A stretch of DNA of 64,000 nucleotides, taken from Diploptera punctata (Eukaryota > Arthropoda > Insecta > Blattodea > Blaberidae). The stretch is from NCBI GenBank assembly GCA_030220185.1, contig JASPKZ010004200.1, forward strand, positions 54,794-118,793, given 5' to 3'. Both the position numbers and the translations under genes were made by a program. Positions 10,246 through 20,884 of the stretch are shown one piece after another (positions within the stretch are counted from its first letter, which is position 1; every line of letters begins with the position of its first letter). Under the pieces are notes generated by a model. That model had not been told where the DNA came from. It ran no database searches and saw only the letters and a list, made by a program, of their open reading frames with translations.

Positions 10246-10705
10246 CTGCATCCAGAAGTGGATCTTTACTGGCCTAGATAATCTACTAATATATTTAGCT
10301 ATCCTCATAGTGGCGTCCAGATCATAAATGTCAGTGCTATTTATTGTTCTTTGCCCGGGCCCATCAGAGGCAAAGATTGATTCATCTTTCCTGTATACAC
10401 TTAATAACATATATTAATTATTAACAAATCCTCAGGGGTCCTCATCTAGGAGATATGTGGATGGCGACCACAAGGTGCCCAAGCTGTGCAAAACATTTCT
10501 TCCACTTACTTGTGTTTTGCACTCTTTTAACTTTACTATCTAACCTCTCTTGGTTAACTCTTGTTATTTCGACCCCGACGCTATTAGGGCATCCGAGGGC
10601 TAGGGTGTCTTTCCTTTCTTCCATTTCATGTTTCCTTTATTTTCTTTTCTTCTCCAGAAAAGCCTGACCAGAGGCTATAAGATGGCATACCCATCACTGG
10701 TCTTG
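10246..10705. other. No recognised gene
   Basis: Ordinary-complexity sequence. ORFs of 60-70 codons on both strands near 10442-10667 overlap one another and have no recognisable motif. Confidence 0.4.
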
Positions 10706-10840
10706 CCTTCCTTTGGCCAGCAACCAATTGAAGGGACTATTATTATGCTTTCAAGTCTTATACGAGAATTTCCCAGGAATTTTCTATAGGATCGTAACAG
10801 GCCTTGGCCTAATACTTGGAAGGAAGAAGAATAAGAATTA
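10706..10840 (+). mobile_element. Short chimeric element with LINE tail, copy 1
   Basis: A ~70-base leader beginning 'ccttcctttggccagcaacc' is joined to the LINE 3' end 'ttttctataggatcgtaaca' ... 'ggaaggaagaaga'. The same leader fused to the same tail occurs at 58887-59033, where it is flanked by a 13-bp target duplication. The tail itself matches the 3' end of the LINE ORF fragment at 54985-55390. Both copies begin at the same base, so the family has a defined 5' end. Confidence 0.7.
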
Positions 10841-11533
10841 TTAACAAGAATTCCTTAGACACACTGTAGTAATTTATATGATTCGTATTTAAACTCAGTA
10901 TATTATTTACAACCATGAAATCTAGAAGGGAGAAGGGAGCTAGTATAACCTTGAGAAAGCTTGTAGACAGGAAAAATATAAGACAGCAGTAGCATAGCTA
11001 ACATGTGCAGTAATTAAACATTCTTGTTTACTTAAAATATAATTTAATATTCCAATATTTGTCTGAAGTTGAAATATGAATAGATGTTTAAACATAAATT
11101 ATTCATGATCATTACAAACTTTAAATAAAACAGAAATAATAACAAAAATTACAATATTTACTCACACAAGCACTCATCCATACCTTTTTAGTCCAATCGA
11201 GGGTTAGGGTCCATACTCCCGGATACCCTACCCTGGCTTACCGGACCAAACACAAAATAACACAGCTCTCCTCGAGCTGACGTCCTCCAGACGATAACGA
11301 AGGTATAAACTCAATGAATGAAGAATGAATGATCTTGTTTACCACTTGCTTCACATATGAGTGTTCCGAGGAAGAGGGGAAGTTGCGCACTACAAACAGA
11401 ACAAAGGGACGGGGTACGAAGGTGAGTGAGAGTAAACACAAAGAGAAATAACTTGGCACAGTCCATAAATCTCACTGAAGAGGAAGGATACCAGTACTTA
11501 GATGAAACATACCGAAATAGTACTTTCGGTACA
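10841..11533. other. No recognised gene
   Basis: No domain, inverted terminal repeats or tRNA-like heads seen. The 73-codon minus-strand ORF at 11238-11459 has no recognisable features. Confidence 0.4.
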
Positions 11534-11611
11534 ACAAGTGGACCTATTAACGGGTATAGTCGGCTCGGTCACTTAGTTTAAAGGCGCTTTGTTTTGTCGT
11601 CAGGTAGATCT
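11534..11611 (+). repeat. 78-bp direct repeat, copy 2
   Basis: Second copy of the segment at 10168-10245, directly followed by a 5'-truncated SINE. Confidence 0.8.
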
Positions 11612-11619
11612 ATTTTGCA

Positions 11620-11885
11620 CGCATAAGGGGGAAGAAATTTTCTTTTGGAATTTCGGCCAGTATGGGACCGGTGCCCACCCAGCATCGTGATGAATTTGGG
11701 TAGCTACAATAAGTAGAGGCTCCAGGTTGAGTAGACCAGCAATAACAGCTGGGGGATTCGACATGCTGACCACATGTCACCCCTACACTGGATTATGATC
11801 GTCTACCTCTGTGATTAACACATGTGGACGTGAGATCAGCAGCCGACTGATAGGCCAAGGGCCTTCTAGGCCTGTCGCGCTTGGA
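11620..11885 (+). mobile_element. SINE family A, 5'-truncated copy
   Basis: Aligns over its whole length with the body of the complete SINE at 38759-39097, sharing 'gggggaagaaattttct', 'cccacccagcatcgtga', 'accacatgtca' and 'gtctacctctgtgatt'-type blocks. The tRNA-like head is missing. A third copy lies on the minus strand at 23300-23585. Confidence 0.8.
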
Positions 11886-11893
11886 TTTTTTTA

Positions 11894-12703
11894 TTACTGT
11901 GGATTGGATGTTGCAACCACAATGAAAATTACGTCAGATATTATTAGGAGCTTGAGGAAGAAGCACGTGTTTTTGTTTGTACTCTAACATAAAATTGACG
12001 AGAGGTAGAAATGACCCTGCAGGGGTCTCGGGTACTGTGACTGTTGAAGACAGAGGTCGTGCATTACGATTGAAACTTTACACTGCAGAAACCCGACGAA
12101 ATCCGCATTGCGTTAAGTGAGGTTTTTGGTGGGTTTTCAGTGGACCGTAGTACAGTTTCACGTTGTGTTAATAATTTTCGTTGTGGTCGTATGAGCATAG
12201 ACGATAATCCAAAACCAGGAAGGCCAAAATGTTAACAGATGAACGAAGTGTGAAACTTGTGGCAGATGCTCTTGAAAAATATCGTCACAGCAGTGTATTA
12301 TCGTAACTTCATGCAAAACCTGCCCAGAAAAATATACAAAACCCGATCTCAGTTGCTCGAGGTTGGGCCACTCATTCTCCACGATAATGCTCGCTCGCAT
12401 ATCGCAAAGTTAATGACCAAAACCTGCAGGAATACGGATGGGAAGTTTTGCCGCATCCTCCCTACAGTCCGGACATGAGTCCATCAGATTTAGACTTGTT
12501 CCCGAACTTGAAAGAACCTATACGTGAACGTCCTTATCCTTCGACGGTCACAGTACCCGAGACCCTGCAGAGTCCATTTCTGCCTCTCGCCAATTTTATG
12601 TTAGAGTACAAAGTGAAAAAACAATAACATGTGCTTCTTCCTAAAGCTTACAACTATATCTGATATAATTTCCATTGTTGTTGCATGATCCAATCCACAG
12701 TAA
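11894..12703 (+). mobile_element. Internally deleted mariner-like element with ~155-bp TIRs
   Basis: Ends 'ttactgtggattggat' and its inverse 'caatccacagtaa' are flanked by TA on both sides (11892-11893 and 12704-12705), the Tc1/mariner target. The inverted repeats extend about 155 bases, through 'tactctaacataaaatt' and 'gtctcgggtactgtgac'. Between them about 500 bases of degraded transposase remain (separate entry). At 810 bp it is a deletion derivative. Confidence 0.85.
12080..12540 (+). pseudogene. Mariner-like transposase remnant
   Basis: In shifting frames it encodes a helix-turn-helix region 'VDRSTVSRCVNNFRCGRMSI' with 'DDNPKPGRPK' (about 12140-12230), then after a deletion 'PLILHDNARSHIAKLMT' holding the second catalytic aspartate (12368-12418), and 'HPPYSPDMSPSDLDLFPNLK' holding the third (about 12455-12515). 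The region carrying the first catalytic aspartate is missing. Same general type as the fragments at 25068-25578 and 51870-52190. Confidence 0.7.
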
Positions 12704-12705
12704 TA

Positions 12706-13190
12706 CCAATCTATGAATCATTTATGAAATGCTCCTCATATTTAGCATATCAAACGGCGTTGTCACGTTTTATTCACTATAATAAATTTGTACCAACTAA
12801 AGATACTGCAAAAGACAAAAGTAGCAAGTCTGCTAAGATAATTATATGCACGTGGAGTAGACATGGAAACGTCATTTAAAAATCTAATACATTATTAGTA
12901 GATAACTGTTTTCAGTATTTGGTGGTTGGAGTGGCGCGTCTTAGAAGCCATTAATGACAACTCCCCAGCTCTACCTGGCAGTAACAATGTACTTACTATT
13001 GTTCGTCTGGCTTAACTTTGCAAGAAATGTGTAGAAAGAGACAGCTGCGTTCACCTCTCTCACTCTCACCAGTGTTGTCGGTTTTTCTTCACCAGATGTT
13101 AATAGGAGTAAGGGGGAAGACGAAAACTGACAACAGGGTGGGTTCTTTCTTTTGTAACTGGGCGAAAGCGGTCAAGGATCTACCCTTATA
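12706..13190. other. No recognised gene
   Basis: Spacer between a mariner-like element and a Tigger element. ORFs at 12685-12879 and 13018-13263 have no recognisable motif. Confidence 0.35.
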
Positions 13191-13339
13191 CAGTAAAATT
13201 TGCTCAAAGCGGAATCGCACGGAGGCAGTTTTTTTTTCCACATTGATCAAAATTCCGCATTAAAAAAACTAAAACTTGTTAATATTCTTAGATTTTAGAA
13301 TACGGAATATTCTTATGTACCTTGGGTTAATTGTAGTTC

Positions 13340-13740
13340 CGCTGCCGTTGAAAAGTGAAGTATAGTATGTATGAGAGACTTCGACGGTAACGCGCGAAAG
13401 AACAGTCCCATTTCGTCAGCGTTAAAAATGTCTCTTAACCGCATATCCTGAAACTCAAGTATGCAGTTTCGGTGTTCGCTCAATAATTACACTTTCGTCC
13501 ACATTCTTTGATTCCAGCACAAACTCATTCCACACTACATTGTGTCGTATTTTAAAACTGTCCAGCCAACCAGAAGATTCCTTGAAATCGTTATTCCCTT
13601 AGAGATTTAACAAGAGGTAGAGCTTGTCTTTGGAGCATCGGTCCGGAAATGTTTGGAGATTTATCGTCATTCACTTTCAATTTTTCGTTTAATGAAAGTA
13701 ATACATACGTTTCACCCATCTTTATTCCGTAAATTCAGAA
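13340..13740 (-). pseudogene. Tigger transposase N-terminal fragment, duplicate 1
   Basis: On the minus strand: 'SPNISGPMLQ'-type sequence, a CENP-B-type DNA-binding segment ending 'FKESSGWLDSFK', then 'VWNEFVLES', and toward 13400 'FNADEMGLFFRAL', which carries the first catalytic aspartate of the pogo DDE domain. The rest of the catalytic domain is deleted. Frames are broken by substitutions and small indels. Nearly the same sequence follows at 14060-14430. Confidence 0.72.
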
Positions 13741-14059
13741 CGCCACCTGTGATAAGATCGGTCTCAGAACTTAACTAATTTAAGAGTTTACAGCGCAATT
13801 GTTTTTGCAAGACAGGTATCTGTGTTTCGCATAACGGGTGTGCAATGAGGCCGAATCTATACAAGTAGAATCTATACAGTGAAGGCTCCTGACAAAGGAG
13901 AGGCTATGGCTTAACAATTTGCTCCAAGCGGAATCGCATGGGACCAGTACTTTTTTCCACGTTGGACAAAATTCGGCTATAATAAAACTAAAACTTATTA
14001 ATAATCTTAGATTATAGAGTACCTCATGAGTCTTTTTATGTAGCTTGGATTAATAGTAG

Positions 14060-14430
14060 TTCCGCTGCCGTTGAAAAGTGAAGTATAGTATGTATGAGCG
14101 ACTTCGACGGTAACGCGCGAAAAAACAGTCCCATTTCGTCAGCGTTAAAAATGTCTCTTAGGCGCGTATCCTGAAATTCAAGTATGCAGTTTCGGTTTTC
14201 GCTCATTAACTACATTTTCGTCCACAATCTTTGATTCCCCACTGCATTGTGTCGTCTTTTAAAACTGTCCAGCCAACCTTAACATTTCTTGAAATCGTTT
14301 TTCCCTAGGGATTTAACAAGAGTTAGAGCTTGATTTTGGAGCATCGGTCCGGAAATGTTTGGAGATTTATCTTCAATCACTTTCACTTTTCCACTCAATG
14401 AGAATGATACATACGTTTCACCCATCTTTA
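14060..14430 (-). pseudogene. Tigger transposase N-terminal fragment, duplicate 2
   Basis: Tandem duplicate of the fragment at 13340-13740, with its own additional damage: a short deletion near 14240 removes the segment corresponding to 'cacaaactcattccacac' in duplicate 1. Contains the 'NADEMGLFFRAL' block near 14130. Non-functional. Confidence 0.7.
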
Positions 14431-15531
14431 TTCCGTAAATTCAGAACGCTACCTGTGATAAGATCGGTCTCAGAAGTTAACTAATTTAAGAGTTTACAGC
14501 ATAATTGTTATTTGCAAGACAGGTATCTATGTTTCGCACAACAGGTGTGCAATGAGGCCGAATCTATACAGATAGAATCTATACAGTAAACGCTCCTTAT
14601 TCGCGAGGGGTATGTTCCGCAAATATGCCGCTAATACAAAAACCGCGAATATGGAATGGTAATTTGTATGGGTATATAGGGGATACGTTCCAAGGTTACA
14701 GAATAAAATAAAAATTATCAAAATAAAATAAATTAATGAGAGATTTTTAACAATTTCTGTTAATTACTACTATCAGATTAAGGCAAGGACTTAAAGAACT
14801 TAATAATTTTTTCCTGTTTTGCCGCTTTTTAAAGGTATTTCAAATAAGATTGTTATTCAGCTGTGAATTCTGCGATATAATTCCTTACATTTCTTCAGAT
14901 TTCTTGATTCATTAACATTGAAACAGCGTGTTATAGACGCGAAAGACTCGCCAACGCGTATAAACGGCCAATAATTTTTATTTTTACTTTAAGGGGCAAG
15001 ACTATTTTTTTCGGTACTAATTATTTTTCTTTCCTTTTTCTCGACATTATAAACTAGGAACAAAGCACAAGAGACACGCGTTATTCAATCAAAAATGTTT
15101 GCAACGAACAAGTTAAAACAATAAGATACCTATTGTGGCGATGGAGGCATTCATCAAAATACATATCGGCATATGAAATATGACAACAGCTTTTAACAAT
15201 GAACTTCAGAGTCAGTGACAATTAGGTTTGTTTTGTTTTGATATTTATTTGTCCATTTGGTTTCAGTCACTATTTGTAAAAGGCGTCTTGGCACCTGCCT
15301 TCAGAAAAAAAAAACTGCTGATGGTTAATAAATATATATATACCTTTCCGCTTTATAATTTGTTTAATGAATTGTGTAGAAGTATCCTTTCGTTTCGGCG
15401 TTGGAGAGATTCCGTTTTATGCAAAATAATTACACGTAAAATTACTATTATTTCGCCGGGACCAATACATTTCTTCACATTGGACAAATTTCCGCATTAT
15501 TCGATTTCCGGATTAAACAGGTTTTACTGTA

Positions 15532-15695
15532 TCTCCATCTCTCTCTCTTTGCCAAGTTAAGCCAGATATACAATAAACCAGAGGGAAACAGTTGCCTTTG
15601 ATGCGGCCTGTAAAACTAAATGACTGAGCTGCTATATAAATGAATATAAAATTTAAAAATATATAATAAACAACTATACTTACAATCAGCAGGTG

Positions 15696-15731
<36 letters not shown>

Positions 15732-15817
15732 ATTGTGAGTAAGGACAAGTGGCCAGTCTCCAGGCACAAAGCCATCTTCCTTACCTCCCTTGTAGCATAT
15801 ATGACACTTATTTATCA
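15532..15817. other. Spacer with (TA)n
   Basis: Unassigned sequence with a TA microsatellite at 15701-15727. Confidence 0.4.
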
Positions 15818-16548
15818 TAAGTAATGCCACGAGTGAATTTATCTAGAGAATTTGGAAATCAAGAGTGGCATTTGTTAGGACTATTTAACGAATAAAATTA
15901 AGCTATTTACTCACAAATCATTATTTAAATGTTACTTTAAAATGTTTATTTATTTAATGTAAACGGCGATGTTTGAAAACAAATGAGAAACGTTGTGTTT
16001 CGTTTCTCCATCCACTGCAACAAGATCATATAATGTTTGTTATATATTGCCATCTGGCGTGGGGAACTTGAAATATCATCGCAATATTATAAGAATGCAT
16101 CCTAGTGGATAAAAAATTAAACACATCAAACTGTATATTATAACCAAAATTATAGGTTATTAATTTATTTTTTAGTAAACAACTCGGAAAAATCATTATT
16201 TAAAAACACAATTATTGAACACAGAATTATCAAAAAGAACTCGGTAATATCATTATTTAAAAACACAATTGTCAAATTTGTATTTCGTCTATATCTTCAT
16301 TTGAAGCACAGCCAAATCTTGTTTCTGCCATTTTGAACATTCAAATATGGCGGCTTTACTGTTCCCTCAGTCACTGCAAAATAATGGTCAGACCTGTTCA
16401 GAATATTAAAAAGGAGGAGCCTTCTTTAATATGGTAATCATAACACTAATAAATATTTCGTGAAACACGACTCTGATTGGTTATAAAACAGAAATCATTG
16501 AAACGTGATTGGTCATTGATTCCCATTTGGGGCATGAGTTAAATAGTC
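15818..16548 (+). repeat. 715-bp tandem repeat, unit A
   Basis: First of three head-to-tail units. Each consists of a ~65-base spacer starting 'taagtaatgccacgagtga' and a ~650-base body bounded by inverted 'gactatttaac' (15879-15889) and 'gttaaatagtc' (16538-16548). The body is non-coding and AT-rich. The short perfect inverted ends suggest a MITE-like origin. Unit A contains about 100 bases (around 16140-16270) not present in unit B. Confidence 0.85.
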
Positions 16549-17266
16549 TAAGTAATGCCACGAGTGATTTCCAATTTATCTAGAGAATTTGGAAATCAAG
16601 AGTATCATTTGTTAGGACTATTTAACGAATAAAATTAAGCTGTTTACTCACAAATCATTATTTAAATATACTTATTTTAAAATATTTATATATTTAATGT
16701 AAACGGCGATGTTTGAAAACAAATGAGAAACGATTGGTACGCTTCATTTGCTTCTTATGTTCATCACTGCAACCAGATCATATTATTTATTGCCAAAGGA
16801 ACGCAATATTGTAAGAATGCACTCTAGGTGAGAGAAAATGAAACACATCAAACTGTATATTAATTAATTTCTGATATCCTATGATGTAAATATGACAATT
16901 ATATTTTTCTGGAATGTTATTAGGCCTACCTGGGGAAAAAATACATTTAAGAAAGTGCAAACAGTGGTTTCTTTTTTTGGTGGTATAATCAATTACTGCA
17001 AATGTTTTATATTAACTTCCGCATGCGCTGTGTGTTGACATTCATGTACTATATATACAATCTGGTAGCTGTATTTCTTAGAGGGTCAGTCACTGCAAAA
17101 TAATGCTATGACCTATTCAGATTGTTAAAAAGGAGGTACTTTCTTTATTATGATAAACTTTAGTTGGCAAATTCTAGGCGAAACACGACTGTGATTGGTT
17201 GTAAATAAAAAATCATTGAAATGTGATTGTTCATTGACTCCCATTTGGGGCATGAGTTAAATAGTC
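16549..17266 (+). repeat. 715-bp tandem repeat, unit B
   Basis: Second head-to-tail unit; body 16616-17266 bounded by 'gactatttaac'/'gttaaatagtc'. It is closer to unit C than to unit A: both share 'ggtacgcttcatttgctt' and 'gcaaacagtggtttcttt', which unit A lacks. Confidence 0.85.
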
Positions 17267-17975
17267 GTAAGTAATGCCACGAGTGATTTCTAAATTATCT
17301 AAAGAATTTGGAAATCAAGAATGACATTTGTTAGGACTATTTAAGGAATAAAATTAAGCTGTTTACTCACAAATCATTATTTAAATATAGTTATATTAAA
17401 ATATTTATATATTTAACGTAAACGGCGATGTTTGAAAACAAATGAGAAACGATTGGTACGCTTCATTTGCTTATTTTGTTCATCACTGCAACCAGATCAT
17501 ATTATTTATTGCCAAAAGAACGCAATATTGTAAGAATGGACTCTAGTGGAGAAAAAATGAAACACATCAAACTGTATATTAATTCATTTCTGATGTCGTA
17601 TGATGTAAATATGACAATTATATAATTCTGGAATTTTATTACCTGCGAAAAAAATGCATTTAAGAAAGTGCAAACAGTGGTTTCTTTTTGGTGGTATAAT
17701 CAATTGCTACAAATGTTTTTATATTAATTCCCGCATGCGGTATGTGTTGACATTCATGCACTATATATATATAATCAGGTAGCCGTATTTCTTGGAGAGT
17801 CAGTCACTGAAATGCTATGACGTAATCAGAATGTTAAAAAGGAGTTGCTTTCTTTATTATGATAAAATTTAGTTGGTAAATTCTAGGTGAAACACGACTG
17901 TGATTGGTTGTAAATAAAAAATCATTGAAATGTGATTGGTTATTGACTCCCATTTGGGGCATGAGTTACATAGTC
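17267..17975 (+). repeat. 715-bp tandem repeat, unit C
   Basis: Third head-to-tail unit; body 17335-17975, with the right terminus mutated to 'gttacatagtc'. Directly followed by LINE tail sequence. Confidence 0.85.
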
Positions 17976-18330
17976 ATCATCATATCACCAACATTAGAGT
18001 CCCTTGTCGATCTTTCACTTCTTCAGAAGTTTATACCAATGTTCTCTGATCAAAGCCACAGTCTCTAGTTCCTAACTCTACACATCCTAATGTTATTCAG
18101 TACACAGTCATCCCATCCTAGTCTTGGTCTAACAACACATTCCATTATCCAAATCTAACTCACTGGAACCCAGAGGTTCATGACGCCCAGACATAAGCTC
18201 TCTATACATCACTGTCCTGAGCTGATGTTTTCCATTCATCCTCTGTATTAATCACCTCCCACAAATCATGGTTATTGTTATACTCACACCTTAATGTTTC
18301 ACTGCATTCATAGCTTGTTTCGTGCTATGC
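17976..18330 (-). mobile_element. Two adjacent LINE 3'-end fragments
   Basis: Minus strand 17976-18150 encodes 'PRLGWDDCVLNNIRMCRVRN' and ends in an ATG/GAT-rich tail, a LINE ORF C-terminus of the 'GRPRxRW' type. 18150-18330 matches another LINE 3' family seen at 28930, 30725, 55530 and 56890 (shared landmarks: 'cagaggttcatg', 'taagctctctatac', 'gagctgatgttttcca'). Both are 5'-truncated and contain stops. Confidence 0.6.
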
Positions 18331-18400
18331 TTTGTAGCTTTACTAGGTAATTATAGGTGTGATAGCTTCCCGTTACTTTTTACACCAGTGAATAATGATA

Positions 18401-19160
18401 ATTATTTAACTCATGCCCCAGATGGGAGTCAATGACCAATCACGTTTCAATGATTTTTTATTTACAACCAATCACAGATGTGTTTCGCCTAGAATTTACC
18501 AACCAAAGTTTATCATAATATAGAAAGCACCTCCTTTTAAACATTCTGAATAGGTCATAGCATTATTTTGCAGTGACTGACTCTCCAAGAAATACGGCTA
18601 CCAGATTGTATATATAGTGCATGCATGTAAACACATGGCGCATGCGGAAGTTAATATAAAAACATTTGCAGCAATTGATTATACCATCAAAAAAAGAAGA
18701 AACCAGCAGTTAGCACTTTCTTAAATGTATTTTTTCCCCAGGTAATAACATTCCAGAAAAATATAATTGTCATGATTACATCATAGGACATTCGAATGGA
18801 ATTAATATACAGTTTGATATGTTTCATGTTTTCTCCGCTAGAGTGAATTCTTACAAATTATCGCAGTTCTGTGGGGCAAGTAAATAAAATGAATCTGGTT
18901 GCAGTGCTGAACAAAAGAAGCAAATGAAGAAAACCAATCATTTCTCATTTGTTTACTAACATCACCGTTTAAATTAAATATTATAAATATTTTAAAATAA
19001 TTACATTGAATTAATGATTTGGGAGGTAACAGCTTTATTTTATTCGGTAAATAGTCCTAACAAAGGTTCACTCTTTGTTTCCAAATTCTCTAGATTAAAT
19101 CAACTCCTCACTTCATGAGTCATGAATAATTTGGGAATCACTTGTGGCATTATTTATGAT
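18401..19160 (-). repeat. 715-bp repeat, inverted copy D
   Basis: Reverse-complement copy of units B/C, starting 'ttatttaactcatgcccca' and ending with the complement of the spacer 'gtggcattatttatg'. About 30 bases are inserted near 19090-19120. Together with units A-C it forms a large inverted arrangement around 17976-18400. Confidence 0.85.
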
Positions 19161-19960
19161 AATGATAAGAATGGTCGGATGTTTTTCTGGAACCGTTGGG
19201 CAGAGTACCATACCATTTTAATTGTTTGCTTTTATGAAATCCATTATCGAGGTTTGAACATTCATCATTTGATTAATTATATCCTCTCTATATTTATCTA
19301 TTCTACAAATTCCAGCTGAATCTCTCCAAAAATCCATTTCTGTTCTATATTTTAATTTGCATGCTTCTGTCATTGCCTGTCAGTACAGGCCTTAGAAGAC
19401 CCTTGGGTAGTAGGAGGTTAAGGCTCCCACTTTTTCTAGACAATCGGCACTTGATGTCAGCCGGGTTGTCAACCCTGCGTGACGGCTGCCTTTACCCCCA
19501 GAACAAGTGTCTAGTACTAATTTCCATTAGAGGCTGAGTCGAACCCAGGGTCATGGTGGCACCAGAAGGTTTGGGTCAGTTTAAAAATCCTGACATCACC
19601 GAGACTCGAACCCTCGACCTTCCGGTTTGTAGTGTACTGCCTTAACCACTACGCTATGGCGTGCCCCCTTCTGTCATTGTACTCCTCGTTATTGTGTAAA
19701 AACGTTGTTTTATAACTTATGTTCTTATCCCATAAAACACAATTTAATTGTTATACTACAGATTTGCCCTTGTTTATCGTCTGATTAATTTCATCATCGT
19801 GACTTCCATCTGTACTAAGTTTTGTGCCCAAATATACATATTCGTTGCATGCTTTAATTTTTCCACGTCCGTCTTCTAAAACCAGATCTTTTGAATTATC
19901 CCCTATTTCCATATACTTAGTTTTGTAATGATTTATATTTAATCCCTATTTTTTCACATT
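19161..19960 (-). pseudogene. LINE ORF2 C-terminal fragment, split by a SINE
   Basis: Minus-strand translation over 19960-19680 gives 'INHYKTKYMEIGDNSKDL', 'VYLGTKLSTDGSHDDEIN', 'NKGKSV' and 'WDKNISYKTTF'. It continues past the inserted SINE with 'EACKLKYRTEMDFWRDSAGI' and 'CRIDKYRED' (19375-19270). These are the post-catalytic thumb and C-terminal region of an APE-type LINE reverse transcriptase. A few stops and frameshifts; truncated at both ends. Confidence 0.75.
19376..19667 (-). mobile_element. SINE family B, full-length, with 12-bp target duplication
   Basis: tRNA-derived head on the minus strand: box A-like 'tagcgtagtggttaaggc' (about 19655-19638) and box B 'ggttcgagtct' (about 19610). 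The insertion is flanked by the exact direct repeat 'cttctgtcattg' (19364-19375 and 19668-19679) and sits in the LINE fragment above. A 5'-truncated relative lies at 38465-38718. Confidence 0.85.
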
Positions 19961-20185
19961 CCTACTTCAGAAATCTTGTCATCTAATACATATTAGTCAT
20001 TCAAAATATCTCTGCAGGAGGAAGAATTACGAGGCTCTGTTTGTTGCTACACGTGACGTCATGTAAGGCAGTGTACACTATCAGCATCCCACGTCCCATT
20101 CCTCTCTGCACTCAAAGATAGCAGCGTCACGTGTTCCTGCATAAACACGACTGCAGTGCCCTCCATCAACAACTGCGCTCCTTAA
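19961..20185. other. No recognised gene
   Basis: Short unassigned stretch upstream of the Helitron-like 3' region. Confidence 0.35.
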
Positions 20186-20815
20186 ACGGGTAATAAAAAT
20201 GAATGTCTGTTTGTTCGTACTTTATGCGCGGCCATACCGTTGATCCGATTGTGTTGGGATTTCTGCAAAATGTTCAGCAGATTCCCGGGATGAACATAGG
20301 CTATAAGAGAGTTGAGAGACTTAACTCCTACACCCTTAAAAACACCCTTTGTAGTGAAAAACATAAAGTCCCTTTTTTACCCTTAAATGGCTTATGCTTC
20401 CTAAACCATAACAAATACACAACATTATTGTCCACAGAATTGAATATCTCAAAAAACTCTACAAAAAAAGTCCGCGACAGCATATGTTTATCTTTTAAGG
20501 ATAACTCACAATAACCATTTTTGTCTTTCATTGATGCCAAGAAGATCAAAATAAGTAGATTCCCGGGCAAGCAAAGTAGCGCACGGTGGTTATTCTTTTA
20601 TGGATAATTCAAAATAACGAATTTTGTCTTTCAGCTCATTTACGCCAAGTACATCGGGATGCGTAGATTCCCGGGCAACGCCGGGTAATCAGAACGGGGT
20701 ATATAAAAATAACGATATAAATTTATATTTATTTTTCCTTTTATTTATTCAACTTAATGCAAAAACACATTATAATTTATTTAGGTGTAGCAGCGCACAC
20801 TGGGTATTAGCTAGT
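20186..20815 (+). mobile_element. Helitron-like 3' terminal region
   Basis: Starts near 'gaatgtctgtttgttcgtac' and contains two copies of 'agattcccgggcaa' (about 20560 and 20667), the second followed by 'cgccgggtaatca', which can pair with the preceding 'cccgggc'. This is a motif I associate with arthropod Helitron 3' ends. The segment ends 'gggtattagCTAGT' at 20802-20815, fitting the Helitron rule of a 3' CTAG next to a host T. No Rep or helicase coding sequence is present. The 5' limit is uncertain. Confidence 0.5.
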
Positions 20816-20884
20816 GTACTATAAATCTTCGTAATCTTTTGCCATCAGTAGCTGATCATCAGCAAATAGCACTGAATAAACTAT

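Larger units (their letters stand above)
13191..15529 (-). mobile_element. Tigger/pogo-like element with internal tandem duplication
   Basis: Left end 'cagtaaaatttgctc' and right end '...caggttttactg' are inverted repeats flanked by TA (13189-13190 and 15530-15531), matching the pogo/Tigger end 'CAGTAAAAC'. The second copy at 27041-28091 has the same ends. The left ~700 bases occur twice in tandem (13191-13888 and about 13905-14595, roughly 85-90% alike), so the transposase N-terminal segment is present twice. The segment 14600-15220 is not in the other Tigger copy and contains 'cgaggggtatgttccgcaa', possibly another nested element. The right 200 bases match the right end of the second copy. 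Confidence 0.85.

Noticed and set aside
15228..15560. 110-codon ORF near the Tigger right end
   Set aside because: It crosses the terminal inverted repeat and flank, and matches the non-coding right end of the sister element at 27885-28091.
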